Positions 15,547-23,431 of a stretch of DNA of 23,431 bases are shown here, in pieces. The notes under the pieces are model-generated. The model worked only from the letters and a program-made list of their open reading frames with translations. It did no database searches and was not told where the DNA came from. The stretch's first letter is position 1. Every line of letters begins with the position of its first letter. The stretch lies in the NCBI GenBank assembly GCA_024692105.1, contig JAILMZ010000018.1, forward strand, positions 1 to 23,431. The letters are read 5' to 3'. This DNA is from Saccharofermentans sp. GTDB lineage: Bacteria; Bacillota_A; Clostridia; Saccharofermentanales; Saccharofermentanaceae. The position numbers and the translations under genes are program-made.

Positions 15547-16245
15547 TTACTTTCCTCTTCTCCCTGTCTTCAAAGACCGCAGATACTGTTTCTGTTCATC
15601 CGTTATGCGGTAACTCTCGATGCTCTTCTGGATCGTCTTGTTGTGCGTCCAGTCATCCAGACGCTTATCCTCCACATAAGAAATTATAGCATCATATTGC
15701 TTTGCCAGTGCCGTCGCGAAATACCACGCACGCATCATGTTGATGTAGTACTCCTCCGACTTTACCTCAGCCACCATGTCCGCATACTCCGGAAGGAAGT
15801 TATCTCCGAGGAAATGCTCCATCAGCATCCCTATCGCGAAACGCACGGTGTACGTCTCATCCGACCTGATCCACTTCTTTATATACGGAAGGAGTCTTTC
15901 AGGCTGTTTCTTGAAAGCCTTTGGCGACATCTGATCGCATGTGGCCCAGTTATCAACATACGGCAGGAATGCTTCCACCTCCTTCACGCACTTATCGAAA
16001 TCCTTCTCCAGCGATATGACGAACGCATGGAGCTGGTTCTCGTCGAAATACTTATGCGGGAGATTTGTAAGGAACTTCGCGCATCCATCGTCTTTATACA
16101 GTACCTTCGCGAAAGCCCTGAGTTCGGGAGTCCTTACTCCTATCACACTGCCGGGATCAGCCGTGGGTATGATCTTCTGCTGCAGGAGAGCATATTCCTT
16201 GTCCTGCATCCCGAACAGTTCTTTCTCGATCTGCTTCAAGTTCAT
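15547..16245 (-). CDS. DNA alkylation repair protein, AlkD-like
   Basis: 232 aa, all-helical HEAT-like repeat protein. Residues corresponding to B. cereus AlkD active-site Trp109, Asp113 and Arg148 are visible as Trp100 and Asp104 in VDNWATCD and Arg135 in TVRFAIGML. AlkD glycosylases remove bulky or positively charged alkylated purines (3-methyladenine, 7-methylguanine) without base flipping. It lies eight bases after the methyltransferase gene and directly against corA. AGGAA precedes the ATG. Confidence 0.9.
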   Translation of the reverse strand: MNLKQIEKELFGMQDKEYALLQQKIIPTADPGSVIGVRTPELRAFAKVLYKDDGCAKFLTNLPHKYFDENQLHAFVISLEKDFDKCVKEVEAFLPYVDNWATCDQMSPKAFKKQPERLLPYIKKWIRSDETYTVRFAIGMLMEHFLGDNFLPEYADMVAEVKSEEYYINMMRAWYFATALAKQYDAIISYVEDKRLDDWTHNKTIQKSIESYRITDEQKQYLRSLKTGRRGK

Positions 16246-16253
16246 ATCGGTTC

Positions 16254-17423
16254 CTACTTTCTCTTAAGGACACAGACGCATTCGCATGCTTCGGTCCAGG
16301 GGAACATGTCACAGGGTTCGGCCGATACGGCACGGTATCCTCTTTCCTCGAACAAACTTATGTCTCTTGCCAGCGTCTCGGGACCGCATGAGACATACAC
16401 TATCTTCGAAGGGTTAAGTCTTGCACAGGCATTGATGAATCTCTTGGTCGTGCCGAGGCGTGTCGGATCCAATACCACGACATCGCACTTGCCACCGGAT
16501 GAGGCAAGCCGTTCCATGTATTCCGTCGCGTCGCCCAGGACAAAATTCACATTCTCCGTCCGGTTTGCCTTGGCATTCTTTACTGCATCTTTTACGGCAT
16601 CGGGATTGATCTCAACGCCTGTCACATGCCCTGCAAAAGGCGCCATGCAGATCGAGATGGTTCCCGTTCCGCAATAGCAGTCGAGCACTTCTTCGGTGGC
16701 CGTCAGTTCCGCCATCCTGATGGCAGTCGAATACAGACGTTCAGCCTGTCTCCTGTTGACCTGATAGAACGAAGATGCCGATATCCTGAACCTCTTTCCG
16801 AGGAGTTCGTCCGTGATGTAACCGGGGCCCGTCTCCTTGCGTATGACATCGCCCAGGATCATTGAATTGTGTCCGCGGTGGATGCTTATCAATATCGTGG
16901 TTATCTCGGGATGGAGCTTCATGAGCTCTTTGATGAAAACATTCTTTTTGGAAAAATACTTGTGTCCGATAACTATTACGACCATGACTTCACCGGTCGC
17001 CTCGGCCACCTTTACCAGCACTTTGCGGAGTTCGCCCTGTCCGCTCGTCTCACTGTATATGTCCACCTTGAGGCGGCCTGCAATCGATGCGCAGTCACGG
17101 ATGATCGAGCCTGCGATCTCGTTTTCCAGCAGGCAGTCGTTCACGCTGATTATGTGATGTGATCCTCTTGAATACGGCCCGCATACGATGCGTCCGTTCT
17201 TGAGCCTCTTATATGCCGAATGTACTTTGTTCCTGTAGTGGAAAGGATTATCACATGTGATTATGGGCTTAACGTCGCAGCTTTTTGGAAGAAGATCTTC
17301 CATCATCTTCTGCTTGGCCATAGCCTGCTCCATGTAGCCGCAGCCCGTATATGTGCAGCCACCGCACTCTCCCGCGTAAGGACAGTTATTCGCAAGCTTG
17401 TCCTTTCCGCCGGCCTTTCCCAT
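16254..17423 (-). CDS. 23S rRNA (uracil-C5)-methyltransferase, RlmD/RlmCD (RumA) family
   Basis: 389 aa. It starts almost directly with an Fe-S cluster motif, CPYAGECGGC (Cys14, 20, 23, then a candidate fourth cysteine), so the N-terminal TRAM domain of many members is missing. SAM-binding motif LDCYCGTGTISI (about 244-255), DPTRLG (usually DPPRxG), and catalytic Cys346 in VSCGPETLARD with a C-terminal Glu (about 381). It methylates uracils in 23S rRNA; which position(s) cannot be decided here, and a tRNA m5U enzyme of the TrmA family is less likely given the Fe-S motif. It begins one base after the folD stop (TAACATG). Confidence 0.9.
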   Translation of the reverse strand: MGKAGGKDKLANNCPYAGECGGCTYTGCGYMEQAMAKQKMMEDLLPKSCDVKPIITCDNPFHYRNKVHSAYKRLKNGRIVCGPYSRGSHHIISVNDCLLENEIAGSIIRDCASIAGRLKVDIYSETSGQGELRKVLVKVAEATGEVMVVIVIGHKYFSKKNVFIKELMKLHPEITTILISIHRGHNSMILGDVIRKETGPGYITDELLGKRFRISASSFYQVNRRQAERLYSTAIRMAELTATEEVLDCYCGTGTISICMAPFAGHVTGVEINPDAVKDAVKNAKANRTENVNFVLGDATEYMERLASSGGKCDVVVLDPTRLGTTKRFINACARLNPSKIVYVSCGPETLARDISLFEERGYRAVSAEPCDMFPWTEACECVCVLKRK

Positions 17424-17424
17424 G

Positions 17425-18279
17425 TTAATCAGCTCCGCAGGTCTTTACGCAGTTGTCGACGACATGCTTAAGAAGCACTGAAGTCGTTACCGAACCTACA
17501 CCGCCCGGAACCGGAGTGATCGCGTCTACTATCGGAGAGACCGCATCGTAGTCAACGTCGCCGCAGAGCTTTCCTTCGCTGTCGACATTCATGCCTACAT
17601 CTATGACGATCTGTCCCTCACGGACAAAGTCCGGCGTGACCATTTTCGCGACACCGCAGCATGCCACGATGATGTCTGCCGCTTTGCACTCTGCCTTGAT
17701 GTCTGCAGTCTTTGTGTGGCAGACGGTAACGGTTGCATTCTCGGTTATGAGCAGCAGCGTGACGGGCTTTCCGATAACAAGGCTCCTGCCGATGACGACA
17801 GCCTTTTTGCCCTTTGTCTCTATTCCGTAGTGGCGGATCAGGCTAATGACGGCTTCTGCCGTGCAGGGCGCAGCCACATCCTTGCGGCCTTCGAGCACGC
17901 CTGCGAGATTCCTTGAATTCATGAAATCAACATCCTTGCCCGGATCTATCGTCTCGATTATATGGCTGTCTGACAGATGCTTGGGAAGCGGTCTGAACAC
18001 GAGTATGCCGTGGATGCCGCTGTCTGCATTCATCTTGTCAAAAGCCGCGTCCAGTTCTTCCTGCGAGCACTCCGCATCCAGTACGGTTACGCTTACGCCT
18101 GCTCCGCAGGACTCGAACTTCTTGAGAAGACCTCTCTCGTATGCGAGGTCATCGCCTCTTTCGCCCACTCTGAGCACGCCGAGTGTGGGAGTAATGCCCT
18201 TGCCGGACAGTTCTTCTATAACAGGCTTAAGGCCTTCCGTTATGCTTTCCGATACTTCTTTTCCGCCTAATCTTCGCAT
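17425..18279 (-). CDS. folD: Bifunctional methylene-THF dehydrogenase / methenyl-THF cyclohydrolase
   Basis: 284 aa from the ATG at 18279 (AAGGAAG seven bases upstream), the usual FolD length; a longer frame would run into fchA. It shows AYERGLLKKFESCG with the catalytic Tyr/Lys region, PGKDVDFMNSRNLAGV, GRSLVIGKPV (NADP site), IDVGMN and TPVPGGVGSVTTSVLL. It interconverts 5,10-methylene-, methenyl- and 10-formyl-THF. The active-site loop reads GILVFRPLPKH instead of the common GxLVQLPLP, a variant in a substrate-proximal position. It lies ten bases after fchA, whose product (methenyl-THF) is its substrate. Confidence 0.96.
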   Translation of the reverse strand: MRRLGGKEVSESITEGLKPVIEELSGKGITPTLGVLRVGERGDDLAYERGLLKKFESCGAGVSVTVLDAECSQEELDAAFDKMNADSGIHGILVFRPLPKHLSDSHIIETIDPGKDVDFMNSRNLAGVLEGRKDVAAPCTAEAVISLIRHYGIETKGKKAVVIGRSLVIGKPVTLLLITENATVTVCHTKTADIKAECKAADIIVACCGVAKMVTPDFVREGQIVIDVGMNVDSEGKLCGDVDYDAVSPIVDAITPVPGGVGSVTTSVLLKHVVDNCVKTCGAD

Positions 18280-18289
18280 GTTGTCTTCC

Positions 18290-18907
18290 TTATCTGCCCA
18301 GAAGGCCGTTTTGTACTGCCATGTAAGTCTCGCTGCAGCTCTTCTTAACATTCTCGACAGCCTTCAGGGTCTTGTCGTTAAGATCTGCTGCATAATCTCT
18401 GTCCTTCATGAGCTTTGTGTTTATATACACGTTCATCGCAGCGCCTTCTGCAGCAGAAGTGCAGAGAGTTGCACCGACACCGACATCGGATATCGCAAGT
18501 CTGGATCCGATCACTGCAAGTCTTGCAAGGACTTCGGCCGTCTCTTCAGCCTTTAAGACCATCTCGTACGGAGCGCTTGCCGCCACCTTGAGACACCCCT
18601 CGAGTTTCTCGTCTCTTCCGGGCTCGTCCTTGGGAATGGAGTATGCTTTCGACAGGGGCTCGAAACACTCCGCATCCTTTACTATCAGCGCCTTGAAATC
18701 ATCACGCAGGGCCTGGGCCTTAACGATGATCTCTTCTATCTCTGTCTGGTATTCGGCATACTTTTTCTTACCGGTGGTAAGGTTTGCCACCATGGAACCG
18801 AGTGATGCCGCCATGGCACCTGCCGCAGCCGATGCTCCGCCGCCGCCCGGTACGGGTGCGGAAGAAGAAAGTTCTTCCAGGAACTGATCCAGACTCTTAT
18901 CTAACAT
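18290..18907 (-). CDS. fchA: Formimidoyl-tetrahydrofolate cyclodeaminase
   Basis: 205 aa, all-helical FTCD_C family; signature APVPGGGGASAAAGAMAASL near the N-terminus (17-36). It releases ammonia from 5-formimino-THF, giving 5,10-methenyl-THF for FolD next door. It is the stand-alone form, without the glutamate formiminotransferase domain. AAGAGG lies before the ATG. No histidine- or purine-degradation genes are in the window, so the source of formimino-THF is not visible. Confidence 0.93.
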   Translation of the reverse strand: MLDKSLDQFLEELSSSAPVPGGGGASAAAGAMAASLGSMVANLTTGKKKYAEYQTEIEEIIVKAQALRDDFKALIVKDAECFEPLSKAYSIPKDEPGRDEKLEGCLKVAASAPYEMVLKAEETAEVLARLAVIGSRLAISDVGVGATLCTSAAEGAAMNVYINTKLMKDRDYAADLNDKTLKAVENVKKSCSETYMAVQNGLLGR

Positions 18908-18941
18908 ATATTCACCTCTTAACAGTTACTTTGACCATATT

Positions 18942-18970
18942 ATTATACAAGGAAATAATAAAAGTGCCGC
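18942..18970 (-). promoter_or_regulatory. Candidate promoter of the fchA-folD-rRNA methyltransferase-alkD-corA operon
   Basis: On the minus strand: perfect -10 TATAAT (18942-18947) with a weak -35 GCGGCA 17 bp upstream (18965-18970) that overlaps the stem of the preceding terminator. The start codon is about 35 bases downstream. Confidence 0.4.
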
Positions 18971-18992
18971 CTCAAAAATCGGGGCAGCACTT
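18962..18992 (-). terminator. Intrinsic terminator of the SH3-NlpC/P60 gene
   Basis: Ten-base arms (18962-18971 and 18983-18992; one G-U) with an 11-base loop. On the minus strand it is followed by TTATTATTT. It lies 28 bases past the stop codon. Confidence 0.8.
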
Positions 18993-19019
18993 GTTCAAAA
19001 CTTAGGAAAAATGTATCCG

Positions 19020-20270
19020 CTACTGGATCATTCGCTTGATGTCTCTGATGGGCATCATGTCGACATTACCGTACTTAACAACGTCTCCGCTTCGCGATGC
19101 GTGGATTACCTGGCCGCCGCCGACATAGATCGCGACGTGTCCGCAGTAGCTTCCGTAGTCATAGCATATGACGTCACCGACCTGCAGGTCGCTTCGCGGT
19201 ACGCTGATACCGTAACTGTTACAGATGGCGTTAGCGCCGTGAGGCAGGTAAACGCCGGCCTGTGCGTAGCAGTACATTACGAGACCCGAGCAGTCGATTC
19301 CGCTGTAGGAAGCTCCGCCGTAAACGTAGTCTACGCCGAGGAATGTCTCTGCGAGGTTTGCTATATCCTGACCGGTCCAGCCCGTTGAAGGAAGCGTGGA
19401 CGGATCGCCGTATGTCTTGGAGTAGCCGCCTCCGCCGCCACCGCCGCCGCCGCTTGATTTCGGCTTGGGTGTGGGAGTAGGCGTAGGAGTCGGAGGAGGA
19501 GTCTGTGTCGTATATGAGATATATACGTAACCCTGCGCTCCGCTCGGAGTTGTTACCTTATACCACTTGTCGCCTACGATGGCGCTGCAGACGAGCTTGT
19601 CTTCGTCGTTAACGACAGTAACCTGATCACTCTGTGTCGAAGGCTCGGCTCTTACGATAAGGCTGTCCGTATCTACCCATACCGTACGGTCGATGCTGAT
19701 CTCGAGCATCGTATCCTGGATGGAATCGGTAAGAACGTATCCTTCCTGTCCGTCTTCGGTCTGGATCTTTGACCATGTATCGCCGATACCGATCCTCGTT
19801 ACTTCCTGTCCCAGGTGAAGGGTGCAGATAGTATAGGAGTCCATGTTCGGGATCTCCTTGAGGATGGAATTGTTTGCTCTTATGTAATATGTGGTATTGT
19901 CAGCGGCAAAGCACTGAACATCGAGAAGTTCGATGGGAAGATTGGACTGATCATATTCCTGGTAAACGATATACTTGGGAACGTCGGAGTAGCTGACCTC
20001 CTGCTCTGCAGCAGCGGCCTGGGCACCGGTATCGAAGGTTCCGTTGCTTACGTCGGCAAGAACAACGCCTTCGCCTACGATATCCTGCGCCTCAACAATG
20101 GTGCCTGCGCCTTCCTGGATACCGAATACCTGAGTATATGCTTTGGAGATGATGAGCGCCGGACTTACACCCGCCCTGATGCCGATAGGCAGACAGATAA
20201 CGGGGATCGCTGCAAAGAACCCGACTATAACTGCAAGTACATGCTGTTTGCGGTTGCGTTTGTAGACCAA
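19020..20270 (-). CDS. Exported cell-wall hydrolase: two SH3 domains and NlpC/P60 endopeptidase
   Basis: 416 aa if started at the TTG at 20270. That start has GAGGAG ten bases upstream, whereas an ATG at 20321 has no spaced site and lies upstream of a perfect -10 box. From the TTG: basic N-terminus and transmembrane/signal segment (about 11-31), low-complexity region, two bacterial SH3 domains (about 126-188 and 204-254; EGYVL, QGYVYIS), Pro/Thr linker then nine glycines (256-283), and C-terminal NlpC/P60 domain with Cys327 (IDCSGLV), His378 (CGHVAIYVG) and His390 (VIHAS). Such enzymes cut the D-Glu-diamino acid bond of peptidoglycan peptides; SH3 domains hold the wall. Monocistronic between its own promoter and terminator. 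Confidence 0.93.
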   Translation of the reverse strand: MVYKRNRKQHVLAVIVGFFAAIPVICLPIGIRAGVSPALIISKAYTQVFGIQEGAGTIVEAQDIVGEGVVLADVSNGTFDTGAQAAAAEQEVSYSDVPKYIVYQEYDQSNLPIELLDVQCFAADNTTYYIRANNSILKEIPNMDSYTICTLHLGQEVTRIGIGDTWSKIQTEDGQEGYVLTDSIQDTMLEISIDRTVWVDTDSLIVRAEPSTQSDQVTVVNDEDKLVCSAIVGDKWYKVTTPSGAQGYVYISYTTQTPPPTPTPTPTPKPKSSGGGGGGGGGYSKTYGDPSTLPSTGWTGQDIANLAETFLGVDYVYGGASYSGIDCSGLVMYCYAQAGVYLPHGANAICNSYGISVPRSDLQVGDVICYDYGSYCGHVAIYVGGGQVIHASRSGDVVKYGNVDMMPIRDIKRMIQ

Positions 20271-20301
20271 AGTGCTCTTTCTCCTCAAATGTTTTGCGTT
20301 A

Positions 20302-20330
20302 ATTATACATTGCGATAACATGCCTTTGTA
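20302..20330 (-). promoter_or_regulatory. Promoter of the SH3-NlpC/P60 gene
   Basis: On the minus strand: -35 TACAAA (20325-20330), 17 bp spacer, perfect -10 TATAAT (20302-20307). Transcription should start near 20295, which places the ATG at 20321 upstream of the mRNA and supports the TTG start at 20270. Confidence 0.6.
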
Positions 20331-20358
20331 CGATTTTTAAGGCAAAAATGCATAAATA

Positions 20359-20388
20359 AACGCCGGAAGAAAATACTCTCCCGGCGTT
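20359..20388 (-). terminator. Intrinsic terminator of rpoC
   Basis: AACGCCGG / CCGGCGTT arms extended by five more pairs (two of them G-U) to a TATT tetraloop. On the minus strand it is followed by TATTTATG and further T residues. It lies about 50 bases past the rpoC stop codon. Confidence 0.8.
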
Positions 20389-20439
20389 ATTATAATCTTT
20401 AAACTCCGCTCTTTGCTTTACAATTGCGAGTCAAATCTC

Positions 20440-23431
20440 TCAGATTCTGTCTCTCTCAAGCTCGAGCTTTGCGGAAGCTTCCCTGTCCTGTTCGTCGAGG
20501 ATGGCGTTCTTTTCCTTTACCATGTCGAGGTATGTGTTCTCGAAGATCTGCTCGTCTTCAGCTTCTGTGCCATACTCATGACCTGTGATAAGGGTTGCAT
20601 TCTCTCTGATGACAGGAACTGCAGTGATATCGCTGTGAGCCTTGATACCTGTACCTGCAGGGATGAGGGAACCGATGATAACGTTCTCCTTGATACCTGT
20701 GAGGCTGTCCGTTCTTCCCTTGATGACTGCGTCTGTGAGGACTTTTGCAGTCTCCTGGAATGATGCGGCTGCCATGAAGGAGTCAGCTGCTGTTGCTGCC
20801 TTAGCGATACCGAGAAGGATGATGTTACCCTTAGCCGGCTGCAGACCCTGCTCCTCGCAGTCTCTGTTCTTGGAGATGAAGTTATACCAGTCAACAGTCG
20901 TACCTGTCATGAAGCCTGTGTCACCCGGCTCGTCAATCTTAACACGTCTCATCATCTGCTTAGCAATGATCTCGATGTGCTTGTCGTTGATGTTAACACC
21001 ACCGCCTGAGTAGTATACCTTTGTGATCTCGCTGATGATGTACTTCTGAACGGCACGGATATCCTTAACCTTGAGGATCTCCTTAGGATCGATCTTACCG
21101 TCGATGATCTGATCGCCGGCTTCGATGAGCTCACCGTTCTTAACAGTCAGCGTAGCGTGTGAAGGAACCTTGTACTCAACCTTCTCGATCGGGTTGCCCT
21201 TTGCATCGAGGATAGGCTGTGTATCAGCATCGTATACGGGTGTAACGACGATTGTCTTCTGCTTTGTCTTCTCGTTCTCAACGATCCTGACATTACCGGG
21301 TACGGAAGAAATGATACCGTGACCCTTAGGATCTCTTGCCTCGAAGATCTCCGTAACTCGAGGGAGACCCTGAGTGATATCTTCGCCGGAACCAGCGATA
21401 CCACCGGAGTGGAACGTTCTCATCGTAAGCTGTGTACCAGGCTCACCGATGGACTGAGCTGCGATGATACCGACAGCCTCACCGACTGCGACCGGACGGC
21501 CTGTAGCGAGGTTGATACCGTAGCACTTTGTGCAGACACCGCGTCTTGAACGGCAGTCGAATACGGATCTGATCTTGATCCTGCCGAGGTGCTGGATATC
21601 TGTCTCGGAGAGTACCTTGCCGGATGCTTCAGCCTCTGCGAGCTTTGCAGCAGCCTTCTCGTCTCTCTCCGCGATCTTCTCGGGAGTAGCCTCGCCCTTG
21701 ATCTTGACGGAGTCGATGATCTTCTGGCGTGCATCTCTTGCCTCTTCCTTAGCCTTATCGACAGACTCGCTGATCTCTTCTGCCTTGAGGGCATCGATCA
21801 GTTCATTCTTAGCGACAATGACTTCGCCTGTCTGGAGGTTAACAATGTCCTCAGCGGCATAACGGCCGTAGAGACGATCGTAAAGTGACTTGATAACGTT
21901 GACCTTGTTGTTGGATGTCTCGGTGATCTCCTTGACCCATGTGAAGTCATCGGTACCGCAGTCTGTCTCTGTAACGACAACGGACTGTGATACGTCAACG
22001 AGACGACGTGTAAGGTAACCTGACTCAGCTGTCTTAAGAGCCGTATCGGAGAGGGCCTTACGAGCACCGTGTGATGAGATGAAGAACTCGAGCACGTTCA
22101 TACCTTCACGGAGGTTGGACTTGATCGGGATCTCGATGGTAGCACCTGTCGTATCCTGCATAAGTCCACGCATACCTGCGAGCTGCTTGATCTGTGATGT
22201 GGAACCACGGGCGCCGGAGTCAGCCATCATACGGATAGGATTATAGATGTCGAGGTTCTCCATGAGTGCCTTGGTAATGTCGTTTGTTGTTGTCTCCCAA
22301 ACGTCAACTACCAGCTTATGACGCTCCTTCTCTGTGAAGAAACCTTCCATGGCAGCTGCGTTGATGTCCTCAACCTGTGCATCACCTTCTGCGATCATCT
22401 TATCCTTAATGTCAGGGATGATCATGTCTTCGATACCGATGGAGATACCGGAGATCGTTGAATACTTGTAACCCATTGCCTTAACGTCATCGAGGAATAC
22501 TGTTGTTCTCTCGAGACCGTGAACTGCAATGCATCTTGCGATGATCTTCTCAAGCTTCTTCTTGCCCATTGCGAACTCGAACTTGGCTTCCTTGCCGTCG
22601 TTCTTCTTAGCTTCTGCAGCCTTCGCTCTCTGATCGGCGATCTTAGGGAAGTCGATCTCGAGCTTGAGGTGGTTCTCAGGGATGGATCTGTCGACAAATC
22701 CGAGGTCCTGAGGAACGATCTCGTTGAAGAGGAATCTTCCGAGTGTGGACTCGACAAGACCTGTCTCAACCTTACCGTCGATCTCCTTGGATACGCGGAT
22801 CTTGATCATTGCGTGGAGTGTGAGCTGGTGCTGGTCATAAGCCATGATAGCTTCATCAACGGATGTGAATGCCATGCCTTCGCCCTTGTCGCCCGGAACT
22901 TCCATCGTGAGATAGTAGCATCCGAGGATCATATCCTGGGAAGGAACCGTAACCGGCTTACCATCCTGAGGCTTGAGGAGGTTGTTGGTAGAGAGCATGA
23001 GCAGTCTTGCCTCAGCCTGTGCTTCAGGAGAGAGCGGTACGTGTACAGCCATCTGGTCACCGTCGAAGTCTGCGTTGAATCCCGTGCAGACGAGCGGATG
23101 GAGCTTGATGGCACGGCCTTCTACGAGTACAGGCTCGAATGCCTGGATGGAAAGTCTGTGGAGCGTAGGAGCACGGTTGAGGAGAACCGGATGATCCTTG
23201 ATGATGTCCTCAAGAACATCCCAGACCTCAGGTGCCCTGTTGTCTACGTCCTTACGTGCTGTCTTGATGTTGAGCTTGTCGTTTGTGTTGACGAGCTTCT
23301 TGATTACGAAGGGCTTGAAGAGCTCAAGAGCCATCTCCTTAGGGAGACCGCACTGATGCATCTTAAGCTCAGGTCCGACGATGATAACCGAACGGCCTGA
23401 ATAGTCAACACGCTTACCGAGCAGGTTCTGT
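20440..23431 (-). CDS. rpoC: RNA polymerase beta' subunit, all but the N-terminal part (cut by window edge)
   Basis: About 996 residues are visible; the frame stays open to the window edge ([23 protein letters not shown] is upstream of the first internal Met), so roughly 300-350 N-terminal residues are missing. Catalytic NADFDGDQM with the three Mg-binding aspartates lies near 23056-23070. Further on are the conserved SGARGS, the zinc-binding [13 protein letters not shown], and the bridge/trigger region [20 protein letters not shown]. Just before the zinc-binding cysteines there is a charged helical insertion of about 65-70 residues (about 21586-21790). The gene ends at a strong terminator rather than leading into ribosomal protein genes. 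Confidence 0.98.
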   Translation of the reverse strand, partial: QNLLGKRVDYSGRSVIIVGPELKMHQCGLPKEMALELFKPFVIKKLVNTNDKLNIKTARKDVDNRAPEVWDVLEDIIKDHPVLLNRAPTLHRLSIQAFEPVLVEGRAIKLHPLVCTGFNADFDGDQMAVHVPLSPEAQAEARLLMLSTNNLLKPQDGKPVTVPSQDMILGCYYLTMEVPGDKGEGMAFTSVDEAIMAYDQHQLTLHAMIKIRVSKEIDGKVETGLVESTLGRFLFNEIVPQDLGFVDRSIPENHLKLEIDFPKIADQRAKAAEAKKNDGKEAKFEFAMGKKKLEKIIARCIAVHGLERTTVFLDDVKAMGYKYSTISGISIGIEDMIIPDIKDKMIAEGDAQVEDINAAAMEGFFTEKERHKLVVDVWETTTNDITKALMENLDIYNPIRMMADSGARGSTSQIKQLAGMRGLMQDTTGATIEIPIKSNLREGMNVLEFFISSHGARKALSDTALKTAESGYLTRRLVDVSQSVVVTETDCGTDDFTWVKEITETSNNKVNVIKSLYDRLYGRYAAEDIVNLQTGEVIVAKNELIDALKAEEISESVDKAKEEARDARQKIIDSVKIKGEATPEKIAERDEKAAAKLAEAEASGKVLSETDIQHLGRIKIRSVFDCRSRRGVCTKCYGINLATGRPVAVGEAVGIIAAQSIGEPGTQLTMRTFHSGGIAGSGEDITQGLPRVTEIFEARDPKGHGIISSVPGNVRIVENEKTKQKTIVVTPVYDADTQPILDAKGNPIEKVEYKVPSHATLTVKNGELIEAGDQIIDGKIDPKEILKVKDIRAVQKYIISEITKVYYSGGGVNINDKHIEIIAKQMMRRVKIDEPGDTGFMTGTTVDWYNFISKNRDCEEQGLQPAKGNIILLGIAKAATAADSFMAAASFQETAKVLTDAVIKGRTDSLTGIKENVIIGSLIPAGTGIKAHSDITAVPVIRENATLITGHEYGTEAEDEQIFENTYLDMVKEKNAILDEQDREASAKLELERDRI

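Noticed and set aside
15148..16677. Long open frame on the plus strand (about 509 codons)
   Set aside because: It lies opposite corA, the alkD-like gene and the methyltransferase, has no recognisable domain, and is explained by codon bias of the real minus-strand genes.
19434..19462. GCC-rich run as a simple-sequence or phase-variable tract
   Set aside because: It encodes the nine-glycine linker. Triplet-length changes would keep the frame, so it would not switch the gene off.
22519..23400. Open plus-strand frame of about 293 codons opposite rpoC
   Set aside because: It is the antisense of a highly conserved gene and gives a low-complexity Leu/Glu/Val-rich product.

Overview
The window looks like the chromosome of an anaerobic Bacillota bacterium of the class Clostridia, probably from a gut or rumen. 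The reasons are strong GGAGG-type ribosome binding sites, class III (oxygen-sensitive) ribonucleotide reductase, a separate fchA/folD pair for one-carbon metabolism, a GH10 xylanase, NlpC/P60 and SH3 wall-hydrolase style, and large secreted proteins with Ca-binding repeats. Sampled sequence is about 50-54% G+C in the housekeeping part and about 30-47% in the block at 361-4466. All genes lie on the minus strand except trpS. No rRNA, tRNA, CRISPR array or insertion sequence was seen.

Layout from left to right. (1) 1-139 is the N-terminus of a PPK2-like polyphosphate kinase cut by the window edge. (2) 361-4466 is an AT-rich two-gene unit: a 1174-aa secreted mosaic protein (two CBM2-like domains, Thr/Pro linker, thrombospondin type 3 Ca repeats, C-type lectin-like domain, and an unrecognised C-terminal domain with a possible clan CD His/Cys pair), followed by a small lipoprotein joined to it by a TAATG overlap. 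This is the best candidate for something undescribed. (3) 4585-7893 is nrdG-nrdD with its terminator, a promoter and a pair of NrdR-box-like operators exactly 32 bp apart. NrdD carries a fused C-terminal glutaredoxin-like domain. (4) 7913-10317 is an overlapping three-gene operon: MTA/SAH-nucleosidase-like protein, spore-photoproduct-lyase-like radical SAM enzyme, and a short-chain dehydrogenase. (5) trpS at 10390-11379 is the only plus-strand gene, and its likely terminator lies inside the convergent GH10 gene. (6) 11387-14561 is a lipoprotein / alpha-beta hydrolase / cytoplasmic GH10 operon. (7) 14629-18907 is a tight five-gene operon: fchA, folD, an RlmD/TrmA-type rRNA methyltransferase, an AlkD-like glycosylase, and CorA. 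(8) 19020-20270 is an exported SH3-NlpC/P60 wall hydrolase. (9) 20440-23431 is most of rpoC, running off the right edge and closed by a strong terminator.

How the genes fit together. NrdG activates NrdD to make dNTPs without oxygen, and NrdR probably represses both when dNTPs are plentiful. FchA and FolD interconvert one-carbon folates from formimino-THF towards methylene/formyl-THF. The nucleosidase may clear the 5'-deoxyadenosine made by the radical SAM enzyme translated with it. The GH10 enzyme lacks a signal peptide and probably acts on imported xylo-oligosaccharides. The secreted mosaic protein has carbohydrate-binding and Ca-binding modules consistent with attachment to plant material or another cell.

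Several start sites were moved from the longest reading frame to the start with a good ribosome binding site. Promoters and terminators are read by eye. G+C values are hand counts of sample 60-base lines, not whole-region calculations. Intergenic stretches are all shorter than 300 bases; the longest (140-360) holds only weak signals.
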